The notes under the pieces were generated by a model. The model was not told the origin of the DNA. It ran no database searches and saw nothing but the letters and a program-made list of their open reading frames with translations. The position numbers were made by a program, and so were the translations under genes. Positions 11,510 through 25,362 of a stretch of 64,000 bases of DNA are shown here, piece after piece. The stretch's first letter is position 1. The number at the start of each line of letters is the position of its first letter. Origin of the DNA: Setaria digitata (Eukaryota; Nematoda; Chromadorea; Rhabditida; Setariidae); the NCBI GenBank assembly GCA_003640385.1, contig RCAB01000004.1, positions 496,001-560,000 on the forward strand, given 5' to 3'.

Positions 11510-12722
11510 ACTGGCTGCGTAAATTATCACGAATGTAATGGTCTCGTTTGTTATTTCTTAAATTTGAACACTTATAAAGATTATGATTACAGATTGAATA
11601 TGACTGATTGGTTGGTAGGATGAGGTGATAGGTATCTAAATATCAAGAAATATTGCACTGAAAAGGATGGGAGTTTATGATGGTTGGGTGATTTACAAGA
11701 AATTAAGGGAAATCCCTGTGATCAGGTTACAATGCAAGAAGTTTGCTGTTTTTTTTTTAATTGCCCATCCTTTTCCCCGTATTTTTTCTCATCACTAAGA
11801 GCATTTTTGGTTTAATTATCCTCAAGAAAAATACTGATAATGTTATTGTTAACTGCCCTTGTTGGCATTCTTCCTAGGTAATCGCTATTGTTATTGCGAT
11901 GTCGCCAAAATTTAGAATCTTTTTGAATTCAGATTTTAAAGAATCGCAGCACCAAAATGATATTTATCCACTGCCTTGCGTGATTCTTTACTCACACTTG
12001 GCTCCTTTTTAATATTATTTAGTAGTTATCATCGACTCATTGTGTTATGGTTAAAGCGATCCCTTTAAATTCTTCTGAATGTCTCAGTTCCTATTTTTTT
12101 TTCTTTTGCATTGTTTACCTCTTCTTTTATTATGTCTGGATTTTTTGGTTGTTTGTTTGGAATGTATGCTGCTTTTCAGGTTTGTTCCTTTTTCCATGTC
12201 CATTTCTTTGTTTATGAAATTGTTTGGAAACAAACCAGTAAAATTTATCCCTCTTGAAAGGTTTTTATTTCGCAGAACATTATATTCTGAGGGAGTATTG
12301 GCACTTTGACCTGAAACTTTTCTTTAGAGAAAAAAATTGCCTTTATTCATACGCTCCAGCATAGAAGCTGAGTAGACACGTAGTGTAATGTATATTTTCC
12401 ATGGTTTGGTAGCGACATGTTAGGATGATTTTGTTTTCGCTAAGTTCATTTTGCACTATCATTTGCCTTAGAAACACTTATAATTTATCATATTTGGTGA
12501 TTCTCGTCTAATACAATTCCCTCCAGTGTTGCGCATTCTGACAAACAGTTCAGTCGATACCACCTACTTCTTGCCGGTCCTTGTGGAGTATGCCTCCTAA
12601 GGTAACACTCTGGAGTGTTTCCCAGCTCTTCAGATGAAGTTTCCGTAGCAGTTGAGTGGCGATGAAATGCGTGCGTGAGTCAAGTGATAGATATTTGCAG
12701 AAGAGTTAGGCTCTCAAGTAAA
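11510..12722. other. lmn-1 3' flank and nhx-8 5' flank
   Basis: No coding exon is supported here. The first few hundred bases probably hold the lamin 3' UTR. A TATTTGCAG acceptor-like site ends at 12700, 22 bp before the nhx-8 ATG, and is a likely spliced-leader acceptor for that gene. Confidence 0.5.
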
Positions 12723-15700
12723 ATGCTGTTAGTCACAAATCTCGGGAAAGGAAATGCTTTCAGTGGAGTTGGATTGTTGAAACTTCTACTGCTAATTTCA
12801 ATTGGCAGAAGGGTTCATTCTGAAACAGATTTTAGCAGCAATAATAGAACAGAAAGGTGTGGATTTCTCATTATTATTAAATTAACGACAATACTTTTTG
12901 AATTTTAATAGGATTTAAAGATGTAGTAAATATTTGGAGATGTAATGTGCAGTTTGTCTTCAAATGAAATGGACAAGAAAAAACAACAGCGGATATAAGT
13001 TTATTACACTTCCATCTTTATTTGAGAAGTATGAGAGTAGTAGGTCAGCAAACATGGTCTTAAAAATAATTATTGTCTAATAGAAAACTAATAATGAGTA
13101 ACGTAGCTATTTCCTTCGCATTAAGGCTTTCATGTCATTGAGGCTCCCTCAAACTGAACATATTTCATAGATTAATTGAATGCTGTTAGGAGGATAATTT
13201 ATAAAGGCATAGACTGAATACTGTCGGAATTAGGGCATATAAATTTACTGCTGACTGTTTGCAGTGATATCGTCGTCAACAAGACTACAAAACGCCCAAT
13301 ATTATCAATTGATGTACGCAATGAAGATGTGCAAGAAAAGAAAAGCTCAATGGTAAACTTTTTTTTCCCCCAATACCTTGGAATACCCAAGGAAGGGTAT
13401 TCCTTTTTGGAACCTATTCGGTTTAGCATTTTCTATTCCTGAAAATTTTCAGGCTATATTTTTCATACTTCTGGTGATTGCTGTGTCAACATTGGTTGTT
13501 CATGTGCTTATCGTGTCTAAATTGTATTTTATACCGGAAAGCTTAGCCATAGTCATTTTAGGGGAGTTTTTGTTAAACATTGTCATCTATCCACATAGCT
13601 TTTCTTTTAATTAACTCTAATATTCTTGGAGAGGACGAAATAAAATCTTGGTTTCTTTAGCAAAGAAATTTCTATTAATAATTATGGTCCATGATAAAGA
13701 ATCTGATAAAACGAAAAACCGAAAGAGTCGAATTTTTCAAACAGCTTTCAATTTCATCTGTTATTGTCGTTACATTTTATTTCTTTAATCAGTACTCTTA
13801 GTTTTTCTTTTTACTTAATAAAAGTGCATATATATTATTGTTCTCTTAATTAAAAAAGTTTTTTAGGTGCCTTAATTGGTTTAGTATTATCATATAGCAA
13901 AAGAGATTGGACAGAAGTGGAAACATTTAGTCCTAACATATTCTTCCTTGTTCTCCTTCCACCAATAATTTTCGAGAGTGGTTACAATCTACACAAAGTA
14001 AGTCACAAGAGAAAATCGTTTAGAGAGGACATATCTTTTCATATCAGGTTTTCTTTCAATTTCTTGATATCCATCTCCCAATAACTTAACAAGTTTCTTC
14101 CTCACCTTCATGATCTTAAGTGCATTGCAGGGCGACTTCTTTACAAATATGTTCCCAATCTTATCATTTGCTATAATGGGAACAGTAATATCTGCTTTGA
14201 CGATTGGTTCGGCATTGTATATCCTTGGCCAGGTTGGCTTCGATCAAATTTGTGACACTGCACATTCGTCACCAAAACTCTGACTTTTATGAATGAATTT
14301 TACTGAGCATTTCAGTTTTTGTTGAGTCCTGCCTATAGTATTTGCTACTGTTACAGTGTGCTTTAATTGTGTGCTGAAAGATAGTGTGCTTTACGAGCCT
14401 AACCGTAAACTCATTTTACCAGAATATCGCTATCAGGAAAGCGAAAGGTTTCCTTACTGTTACAAACAGCAAATAGGATTTATATAAATCAAAGTAGAAG
14501 TATTGTGTCTAATTTTTTCGCTGCTCATGTTTTATGTTAACTGTATATCCTTTTTTTACGTCAAGGCAGACCTAGTATACAAATTGACTGCCGCAGAAAG
14601 TTTCATATTTGGTTCAATGATTTCTGCTGTAGATCCAGTTGCTACCCTTGCAATCTTTCAAGCATTGAACGTATGCTTTAATTTGTTTAAAAATTTTTGG
14701 TACTAGTAGTACCAAGACAATTTCATTCCGTATACCGTTTGAATTTGAGAAAAAAATTCGCATAGGACTGGACATAAGTAATTCCCAGAACTGGAATTTC
14801 CCTAAGTAATTTCTGCTTCTTAATTTCTGCATCTTTAGGTTGAGCGGATGCTGTATATGCTTGTTTTTGGTGAATCAATGCTGAACGATGCTGTCGCCAT
14901 TGTTCTCACTTCTACTTCTCTGGAAATGTCTCTACAGAATGTTACACCTTCAACATCAAGCAGCTTGTTTTTTCCAATGATTTCTAGATTTACCTATATC
15001 TTTCTCGTATCTGCTCTTCTTGGTGCTTTTGTTGGGTTTCTTTCAGCCCTGGTATATTTTCATTCATTTCATATTTTCTTAATATCAATAATTCTTGATT
15101 ATGTAAAAGATCGAGCTTTGATTACCTTTCTCATATTTATTTCAGTTGTTCAAGTATGTCGATCTGCGCAAAACGCCATCTCTGGAGTTTGCTTTGCTGC
15201 TTATATTTGCATATTTGCCGTACGGTCTGGCAGAAGCTATTTCACTTTCAGGTTGTTTGTAGCTAAACCGTATCAACTATATAAAAGTTGTATGTTTTTC
15301 GGGCATTTCAGGTATAATGTCTATTTTATTTTGCTCAATAACTATGTCCCAATACACACATTTCAATATTTCACCTATAACACAAATCACGATGCAACAA
15401 ACATTCAGAACGTTGGCGTTCGTTGCCGGTAAGTTTCTTTCACATACAAAGAAAATGGAGATGTGAAAAGGGATTTTGACTTTGTGTTCATAAAATTACC
15501 GGTGAGAAGTTCAACTCCATTATCATATGTCAAGTAATTTTAAGAAACGTGCACGTTTGCATATTTGGGATTGGCATTATTCACAATCAAGCTTCAATTT
15601 CAGCCAATGTTTGTGTCATGGAGCATTGTAAGTTTCCTATTTTAGTTTTCTGTTCTAGCTTACATCCATCTAAAATTGATCCAGTTGTTGAGGGATGTAA

Positions 15701-17355
15701 CCGAATAGTTGAATTTTTGGTAGCGAAGTTTTCAAGATCAATTATCTTTGTATTCTTTGCAACTTTATTGGTGCTATAATTTTTATAAAATCGAAGATCT
15801 TCAGTTTTTTGTCCCTGATAAAAAGAAAATTTTTGCTGTGGCATCTTCAGATATGCTTTTCTAGTTACTCTGCTTCATTGGTCGTGCATTCAATGTATTT
15901 CCGCTTGCATATCTGGCCAATAAATGTCGTCGTCCCCAGATTTCCATAAAGAATCAGTTCATTATGTGGTATAGTGGTAAGTTTCCCGTTATTTAATTCG
16001 GCTTAGAAATTAAAATTTTACCAATTGCTTTTTTCTTTTTTCCCTTGTTTCATAAATGTACTTCATCAGGCTTTTCACATTTCTTGTAATCTCAAAATAC
16101 AGGAATTCTGAGATCAACGTCAAGTTATAGATAAAGTCTTCCTACTCATTTGTTCTTTCTTATGTTATGATCGGATATCATAATTTTCCTGTTTATTATC
16201 TCTATTTTCATATCAAATATATTGAAAAAGCTGAATTAATTAAAATGTCCAGAAAGTTTATAGAAATTCCAGAATAATGGACAGTTCTCATTTTCTTTCG
16301 CCATTTTTTCTTACTGTTTCCGTTTGGAATTTTCAGGTATGAGAGGAGCAGTTGCATTTGCATTGGCTTTACATATATCAATAGAAAATAGGGAAACAAA
16401 AAGGGTTCTGTTGACAACAACACTTTTCATCGTTTTATTTACTATTGTTTTCCTCGGTGGCACAACTTTACTTGTTCTGCGGGTAATCACTTTTGTTTTC
16501 TTAATGTAACTGAATGGAAACTGGTATTTGTTGACCGTGTACAGCGCTCGAGGTAGGATTTCTGAAATATTGATGCATATCTAAGTGTTGGGAATAGTGC
16601 TAAATTTCGTGATGTTACTTAATTTCAGATACTAAGCAATGTATTTCCGGAGAGGAAGCAAAGAAGTACTAGAGGGATACGAATTTCGAATGAGTCAGAT
16701 AGATCAGCTGTGTTGCTAAGCAAAACGCAAGAAATGGTTTTCTTCTCATTTTTGAGCTTGAATTATTATTTGTCTTTAATAGTACTGGTTGTAGGAGTTT
16801 TCTATGTAGTACTTGTACTGTTTTTTTTTTTTTAAGCGAAAAATTCCCAGTTGTTCTGATGTTAATTACCGATAATTGCTGCTAACGAAAGCCGTAACTG
16901 TTTGAGTGAACCATAGCTCTTTTTAAGTTCATTTTCGATCAGTCGGAACATGTTACTTCTGATACAGAAGAGAGGGAAGAGATTGGCAGGCTTAACAAAT
17001 ACGACAGAGACACATATGAGGGAGCTGCTTACAAATTTAATGAACTATTCGTACGACCGCTCTTTATTCGCAAATATACACTACAAGTAAGTTTTGCATT
17101 TTCATGTTGGGAGTTTTTTTTTTTTTTTCATCTTTTATGTCAAAGGTTTATGCTGCTATACAGAATACCTTCTTTGTTTTCGTTGTTTTATCACTTTCAT
17201 AAATCAATTCTAGAGTTTTACAGGAGCTGCATGAAAATCGAATAAGTATGCATCGAATCACAAGTAAAATACTCAATGAAGATTGTAATTGTGGACAGCT
17301 GTCCACTGATGAAACTTCCACCAGCTCATCTTCTACAGCACAACCGTTACTGTAG
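12723..17355 (+). CDS. nhx-8: NHE8-type sodium/hydrogen exchanger
   Basis: Fifteen exons (12723-12856, 13265-13352, 13453-13561, 13867-13997, 14131-14232, 14566-14670, 14839-15051, 15146-15251, 15312-15428, 15545-15627, 15865-15976, 16337-16482, 16629-16736, 16943-17086, 17224-17355) give about 609 aa; human NHE8 has 581. An N-terminal hydrophobic signal-like segment and short lumenal stretch precede the multi-TM exchanger core. Family marks are FLVLLPPIIFESGYNLHK, SAVDPVATLAIF, LVFGESMLNDAVAIVL, MSQYTHFNISPITQITMQQ and GMRGAVAFALALH. The MSxYTH...SPxTQ block separates NHE8 from the NHE6/7/9 and plasma-membrane types. NHE8 proteins exchange Na+ or K+ for H+, mainly in Golgi and endosomal membranes. 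The cytoplasmic tail is short and Ser/Thr-rich. Intron 3 lacks a canonical donor (GG|GAGTTT; see findings). A spliced-leader acceptor probably lies at 12700. Confidence 0.93.
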
Positions 17356-17404
17356 TGTCTTACCTGTGGTGAATTCTTTACTAATTAAAAAATCTTTTTT
17401 ATTG

Positions 17405-17428
17405 TATATATATATATATATATATATA
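17405..17428. repeat. TA dinucleotide microsatellite
   Basis: About 12 uninterrupted TA units lie 50 bp after the nhx-8 stop codon, probably within its 3' UTR. It is a length-variable marker at most. Confidence 0.9.
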
Positions 17429-20400
17429 GTTGTATGAAATGTCGAAATTTCAAATTAATTTGTAGCTGCTTATCTATTACATTATAATTCGTGAATTTCC
17501 TGTAGAACTTCAGAATAATATATAGAAGGAGGTTAATGCATTTGATCATTTTGGTTGTTGCTGCTGATTTATACCGTTATGAAATGTATAAGATTTCTGA
17601 TTATGATGTAATTCTTTCTCTCCATCCTCGCACTTTTTTCTTTTGTTATTGGAAACTCATTTCATTCCATTTGAATAATTTACTGAATCTTTATTTGTTT
17701 TGGCCGGACATCATTCCTGAAGTTTTATTATAAGTGAGAGTAGTATAAATTTTATTTAATTTTTCGTGATAAGCATGAGTGGTATATTTGCTAATTGCCG
17801 GTGTGTCTGTCGTTTGAGTTTTTACTTGCGAATAAATTTTTACAACTTATTTTGTTCTCACGTTTTCTCTAAGGTCATTTGTCAGAAACAGGTTTTTAGA
17901 AGAAATAAAAATGAAACAAGTATAGACATTAAGAATAATACGTGGGGACAAATCGTTACGGTTTTTAGTTCATCATACGACAGAATTTTCTTGTTTCTTG
18001 TTTAAGACATGAATTGCTGCTAACTTGAAGTGGCCAAACATTTTGAATATCTTACAGGAAATAAGGGATTGGGAGGTTGACTGTCATCCAAACGTTTCTG
18101 TATCAAAACAGATGACACTTTTGTTTTGTAGAAATGTTGCAAAATCGAAGAATGATTTCTTTTCTTTGCTCTTTTTGCTCTCGTCTAAGTTGCTTTTGTA
18201 ATAACAGCGATGGAATGAAATTGTACTGCACCGATTGCATATTTGACCTAAAGAAAGGGTTCATCGAAGACAGTTTGCATACTGCCATGGATTTCTTGTC
18301 GAGAGTTCTAATACTGCCATATTTTCCAAAATGAATGAACGATTCTCAATAAAAGCAGAGTTAAAGAAAAATGAAGAAAATGCAATCAATTAATTCAATG
18401 GACCAATGAAGCGATTGTTAAACATTGTAAATCATTCACCTTCGATCATTAATTAACTCGTATTATTAGTTGCTCATCACTCGGAATGCAATTCCATTCA
18501 CAAGTATTCAAATTCAATTTAATTATTAAATCTGCCTGACAAATTCTGAGAGAAAAAAAAAATCACTCACACTTCTCATTGCACCTTTAATGCCTTGATG
18601 CTATGGATGAAATTAATTTGACAAGTAATTTCATTATTTCATTTCCTAATTAAATGGTCTACATTGCTGTGATTCAGTATCTTTTCATGTTTCATTTGCA
18701 GCATTCGGACAGTTAACGGATCCGAAATAGACAGTTCTTTTTGCTCTGTGCCCCTCTGAAACAGTTTTCTACGTTAGCTACATTTGGTAGAATTTGTTTC
18801 TGTGTTGTTTCCAAAGCTGTTTTTTCCACCTGTAAAGTAATTTTGAGAATTTTCGGGTAATTGAGAGATAAACGGTGCAGCTGCAGAACAGCAGTTCTGC
18901 AATACTGCGAGATAAAAATTAAGTTAATCACTCTTTCCACTTATCTCTGACCAAAACTTTAGATAATATTTGATTTCCTCTGTTATGCTACAAAAAAAAA
19001 GGATCCTCAAGATTTTATTTCTATAAAAAAGAAAAAAAAGTGGTGAAGCACTGATAAGGAAGAGTTTTCGTAGTTCATTCCAAAATAAATTTGAAATAAT
19101 TCTTGCACTTTTTGGAAAAAATTACCAGTTTTGAGCTCAACTCAACCCATTTCTGTTCTTACATAATTACTTTCACCGCTAACTGCTTTAACTGCTTTTC
19201 TTGTACTTATTGTACTGTAGCAAAGGTAGGGCGATAATCTATTATTAATTAGTATAGTATAGTGTTAGAAGAAATGTTCTCCTTTTTAGCAGGCTATTCC
19301 GAAACTTTTAAGGTGTGTACTGCAGAGACTGTTAAAGTATGGTGCACAAGCGAGATACTGTAGAGTGCTTATTCGAGCTGTGCTTTCTACAGTACTTCCA
19401 GCTGACTGTCGAGTGTAATTTCACCACTTCGATTTGACTGTGTTATACAAGTGCATCCAGAAATATCCTCCAGCACACGACTGCTTGGCAGGACTTACGG
19501 AATAGTGATCAGACGTTTCGACGCTCTTCTCAGCTGATACAGTCTCTCCTGCAGCTGAAACTTAGCACTGTATCATTTCATCTATACATAGTGACGAACT
19601 TAAATGTAAGTGCATGACTAGGAGGTCAGCAGATAATAGATGTCATAAATGTTGTGGCAGTGACCGGGATGAATGGCAATGAATTAGGATTAGTAAATTG
19701 AATCAGCTGAATCTCAGTGATCCCTTTATTCTACCTATCAGTACTCCATTTTTGTCTCTCTCTACTGTCCATGTTCATGTCATCGGCTAGTAAATTCATT
19801 TCTGTTTAGTAGAAGATCATGGAAATAGATAGTCGAAATTCGAAATGGATACGAGTACTAATCAGAAGTGCCGCAATATTCTATTTCGGTTCTGATCCAA
19901 TAGAGCAGTTTAAGAGAGCACTTTCTACCACCGATTTATCATAGGAAATGCATTAAATTCATTTCTTGTTATGCTTCATTAAAATTTATTCTTTTTGATG
20001 ATTACTGCGAGACAGCAGATGCCGTCAGCACACAAGAATTAGGCTAAAGTTACAATTGCTTGTCGTGATTACCCGCTGAACTCAACTGGAGGAAAAGAAC
20101 GATTGATTAGCTACTAAATGCACCATGGCCGACGGAACAAAGGTGCGAAGTAGCGGACTAGAGTCATTAATTAAAGAGATCTGTCATTCCGATCACATAC
20201 CCTTATATCACGGACAAATAAGATTGTGTGTCGTGTTCCCTTTTGAAATATTGCTCACATCATATTCCAAAACTAACTATATTCCACACTGGGACAAGTA
20301 AATGCATTCAAGAAGCTTTGAACTTTAAGGAATTTAAATCATTAACAAAAACTTCATAAATTCAACCTCACAGCTGTGAAGACGGCAGGCTCCTACGAAC

Positions 20401-21117
20401 AAGATATGGTGCTTAATAATATTAAAGGCTTTCTAAATTCCTGATCACGTCTGAATTTTTTAGATTGGAAAATCCACTTGCAAATTTGTTTGAGATTCAA
20501 ACTTCAACACTAACAACACGCAAATCACAAATTTCTATGAATATTAAAATTTTTCAGACTTTTGATGACAGCATATTGATATATGTGTCAAAGGAATTAT
20601 GCTTCTTCTACCTAGTGTTAAAAAGGAGGATGCTTTTTTTAGTTCAAATTTAATTTAAAAAAGGATATTAAGGATGTTGAGCTTAATTTAATTTAAAAGG
20701 ATGTAGAGGGCAGCATTACATTTTTATTCGAATGTCTCGTCACTTAATGATAACATGAAACAATTCTCGGAGTTACTAATTTGGTTTTCATCTCTACTGT
20801 TAATTTAAATTTAAATTTTTAAATCGTTTCTCAGCCTCCAACGACTAACGAAAGTGCTAGTGTAGTCATAATTCATTTGTGGTGTCTCTTATGTGATGAA
20901 GGGGCGAAGTAGAAGGAAGGACGGGAGGGTTCGTATTGTTGTAGACTACGAGCTGAGGTTGCATTAGTAAGCCAAAAGGATTTTTAGACCCATTTCCACA
21001 GTGGCTTTATCTTTTAGAGGTATTATGACAAGATTTATCAGAGACGATCATATGAAGAAATGATTAAGAAGCATGTGGCTCGGAGCCTTTTGCTTTATAT
21101 GTGCAGCTTAGTTCTGT
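17429..21117. other. Long AT-rich intergenic interval with no supported gene
   Basis: About 3.7 kb between nhx-8 and png-1. One 66-codon frame at 18134-18334 (+) begins two bases after a TTTTGTAG acceptor-like site and has a few clustered Cys, but I cannot link it to other exons or to a family. Apart from A/T homopolymers I see nothing else. Confidence 0.5.
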
Positions 21118-21135
21118 TTGCAGAGAACGGAGACG

Positions 21136-24100
21136 ATGGTTGTTCGTGAGCTACCTGACGACTCAACTTTCTCGCAGTTTGTTGCAGAAGCAGGGATGAA
21201 ACTTGTTGTAATCGACTTCTATGCTCAGTGGTGCGGTCCATGTCGTATGGTTGCACCTCATGTAGGAATGCTTTCGGACAAGTACTTGCAAGTCGTTTTC
21301 ATCAAAGTTAATGTGGAAACATGCAGACGTTTGTTCATTCCCTTTGTATTCATTTTCTATTTATCTTTATGATTCCCAACAGTCTGTGTGGTCAACAGTG
21401 ACATTGAGTCTCTTAGTTTAGTCCAAACTAATATCTAAATACGGAGCTCTCTCAAGTCCTTTATTCATATCTAGCACGGTTTTCCATTTCAATTTTAACA
21501 TTAGCCTATGCAGTGATTTGCTTGCAATTCAACTTTTGCATCCCTTGATGGCTGTAACGCCCTCCAAAGCGTCCTAATCCATTAATTATAGAAACGAGTG
21601 CGCGATTTAAAATTAATGCAATGCCTACATTTGTTTTATTGTACAACGATTCTGAAGTGGATCGTGTGATAGGCGCAAATATTGAATTATTGGAAACGAA
21701 GATTGTTCAGCAGCTCAAGAAAAGCCTCACTGCAACATCTGATGAAAGAATATTCTTGGAAAAATTCCTTAAATATTCAGAACGTGTAAGTAATCCAGTA
21801 CTTCGTGGTTCTTGGTAGGCTTGAAATAATTCAGAATCAGAAAGTCTTAGTTTCGTACATAGATGTAAACACATTTAACCTTTCATTTGTAATAGTTTCT
21901 TTTTTAAGCACTGTTTCGAAAATGTTTCGAAAAAATCGTTCGAAGGGTTTAGTCAACCAGTTTTTAAACTAAATTACATTTCAGATGCAAATTTATGAAG
22001 ATGAAGTATCACAAGCATTAGCTAGAAGTCTTATGCCTTGTGATAAATTGATGGAAGCAAGCAAAGTGGATGGAAAATTAAATAAATTAGAGTTGATAAA
22101 ACTTTTATTGAATTGGTTTAAAACTGATTTTTTTACTTGGACTGATATTCCGAAATGTGAATTGTGTGGACAGAACGCGAAAAAATCTGAAGGTTAGAAC
22201 AGCTTAAAAAAGTTAGTACTATTTTCCGTTGATCCTTAATTTAAGCTTCGTGATAATTTATTAGGAAGCTTTACAAAGGAGAAATTTTCTTTAGAGATAC
22301 AAGCAAGTCCTACAGAGGAAGAAAAGAAGTTGGGTGCTTACCGAGTGGAAGTTTTTAAGTGCCAGGCTTGTGATACAGATGTTCGTTTCCCGCGCTATAA
22401 TGATCCGGTCAAATTGTTGGAAACAAGGTTACTTTTGAAAATTGAACATCATTTTATAATTGATATAGATGTATTTTTTTACTCCTTGCTTTGCAGTTTA
22501 GATGTGGTAGATGTGGCGAATGGGCGAATTGTTTCACACTGTTTGCGCGAGCATTAGGTCTTGAAACACGGTATGATTAAAATTTGATGATTTTCCGATT
22601 TTTATTCAACACTGTTATGTAATATTTTATCTCAAAAGACTATTATGTTAGGTGGTTGCTTTAAACAGTGCTTAAGACACTCTCACAAAGTTTTCTTCCC
22701 ACCGTTTTTTTTTTTATTTCAAATTTTTCTTATTGCTTTTGGCATTTGTTGTATTCCTTATCTTGGTTGTGTTATCCTTAAAGGAACCATCAACGAATGA
22801 ACTTGAATATTTGAATCATCAGGAACTGCGGATATAATTTAAGCTTGCTTTCATAAGATTTTCACTCCCGTAGCGCTCTGCCTCCCCTTTATTCTTCACA
22901 GTATTTATTAGCATTGGGTTTAGTATATATGTTATCTGTTCATCGTTTACAAAATTACGTTTATTTTTGTTGATGTAACGAAGTAATCAATTCTAAATTT
23001 ATTCCTTCCAGGTGGGTGTATGATGTAACAGATCATGTTTGGTGTGAGATATGGTTAGAAGATTTAGACAGATGGGTGCACTGTGATCCATGCGAAAATA
23101 TAATTGATACTCCCTTGCTATATGAAAAGGTTCTTTTTCGATATAACAGAAATCATATTTGGATTTGTGTTACTTAATAATATTTCAAAGGAACCATGAT
23201 GTTTAATATTCTATTTCCATGTGTTTCAAACTTCTTGATCCCTGATATGCATAAGAAAATCGATTGCTAGATGAGTGAAGCTAACGATGCTATGTTCTAC
23301 CGTTAAAGGGAGTTGCTTTCCTTTTTACACCATTATGTGCGATTCAAAAAGCTTTTTGACAATTAACGCTAACCGATGTATGCTTTTGATTTGAAGGGAT
23401 GGGGGAAGAAATTAAGTTATATAATTGCATTTGGCTTGGATCATATACGAGATGTTACATGGAGATATACTTTCAATCATTTTGAAACACTTAATAGAAG
23501 GAACTCTTGTCGAGAAACAGTCCTGAGAAATTTTATTCGAGTAAGATCATTACAGTCAATAATCAAATATGTAACAACTGAAGGGGATATTTTCAGTTAT
23601 TCTCAGTTAAATGGTGAAATAGTTCCAAGGATATCGCTTGCTTTAAATGTGCGAATTTCCAGAAACTGAACATTCGTTACGAAAAATTAATGTCGGAAGA
23701 ACGAAGGAAGGAATTGGAAAGGAGATATATGAAGGAGCTGGTTGAATTTATCAGTCCCAATATGCAAATACGTGAAGGAAGTAAAATAGAGGAGCGAGGT
23801 AGAATAACGGGATCGGAAGAGTGGAAGAGACGACGCGGTGAGGGTGGAAGTGAAAAACTTACTGAACGAGTACTTGTGCCGACCAGTAAGGAAATTTCTA
23901 GCAAAGTGTTTAGGTTTGTTATGTTGTATAATAAAAAATATGAGTTTCAAGAAATTTATTTCTCATATGTTTTCGCTGCTAAAATAGCTGTCATTTAGCT
24001 CTCATTTCTTCACCGTACCATACATTATTTAAATTTAATCTGATAAAGGAAACGAATTAAAGAAATGTAAGTCGGAAAGGAAAAGGGTAAAGGAATTGGA

Positions 24101-25081
24101 GAGATGGAAGGAAAGAAGATAAAAAAAAGAATGGAGAAAACAGGTTGCACTTCTTTTATTAGTATGGGGTGGGTTTTTCTGCAGTGTCCAGGAGGAAACC
24201 GTAATCACTTTCAGGAAACAGCTGTCAAAAGTTATTTTAGTTTGGAGTATAACTGTGCGAAAGATCAGTATAAAAGAGGTGTTGACGTAATAAAAGGTTG
24301 GGAAAGCTTGGTAAGTAAGCAAGAAAATGTGCTTCGAGTAGTGGATCAAACGAATAATGTGGCTTATATATGTCGGCAAAATGGCAAATCGAACGGTGAA
24401 CTGTGGTGGTCGTTTGATTTCGGTAATAATCACGTCAAAAACATTGAGTTTCGGTTAGATGGTGTCAAAAAAGACAATGATGTGAGTCGTGGCAGTTAAC
24501 AAGTAATTTGAATAATTCTGAAATTCAAAAGTATATCAGTGTTGAGTAGTGTTGGGACATTGACTTTAAGGTGAGTGATCAGCAGTAAAGGTAGTGATAA
24601 ATAGATGGTTTCAGAATCATTTAATTATTAAATATTTCTGAAGTGCTTCCGGTCACTTCCTTTTAATTGAATTCTGACTTAAATAGGTTCATTGGTGAAT
24701 GTATACCATGAATATGAGGTATTGGAAATTGTTAAAATAGTTGAAGTAAAAAATTTTCTGAGATTCTTCCCTTCCACGTGGTTCCGTAACTTCTAGTCAT
24801 TAATCAAAATAATGACAATTTATATATTTATCACTTTCATTATTTACAGAAGAGATTATCAGGTGACTGTAGAAGCATTACAGGATATGACGAAAGCAGT
24901 CATTTGTTGCGGCGATATATGTACAATAGTACCTTCAACGGGCGAATTAGAACTGGAAACGATTGAGAGCTCAAAAATAGATGTTAAGGTTTATTTTTCG
25001 GATGGCCGTACACAACTATTTCTATCAAACCTTCATTCCGGCGACCATGTCAGTTTTCGTGTGAAAGCTTTCTTTTCCTAA
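21136..25081 (+). CDS. png-1: Peptide:N-glycanase with N-terminal thioredoxin domain
   Basis: Exons 21136-21328, 21592-21785, 21985-22192, 22265-22427, 22502-22570, 23012-23129, 23397-23540, 23663-23913 and 24241-24481, plus C-terminal exon(s) ending at 25081. The enzyme removes N-glycans from misfolded glycoproteins during ER-associated degradation. The N-terminus is a thioredoxin fold with redox motif WCGPC and the cis-Pro loop AMPTF. The transglutaminase-like core has paired Cys zinc ligands (CELCG and CQAC), catalytic Cys in CGEWANCF, His in [11 protein letters not shown] and Asp in HCDPCEN. A C-terminal PAW-type sugar-binding domain follows ([15 protein letters not shown]). The thioredoxin fusion is known from nematode PNG-1. 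An acceptor ending at 21123 lies 12 bp before the ATG and fits trans-splicing. Splicing between 24481 and about 24851 is unresolved: a small exon near 24550-24571 is probably needed to restore phase. Confidence 0.93.
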
Positions 25082-25362
25082 ACAATATTTTGTTTTTTTA
25101 TTTCGGAAGGAAAAGCCCTTTTTTTTTCTTTTGGAAGTAACTTAGAGCTTTCACTTATTCTTGATGTAACACCCTGTTGATTTGTAACTTATTTAATCAT
25201 TATTTATCAGTCAATAAAAATATGTAGAAGGTTGATAACAGTAACAACAAAAACAGTAAAGCGTAACAAAACATCCTAGATAAATCCGACATTTTGATTT
25301 ACTAACGGACAGAATTAAATAATCGTTAGAAATTGTAGATCGATTTCAAAAAGAGTAGTACT

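Noticed and set aside
24104..24240. Extension of png-1 exon 9 upstream to an acceptor at 24184
   Set aside because: The phase is wrong for the preceding exon; the acceptor ending at 24240 gives VFS-LEYNC, matching the N-glycanase family.
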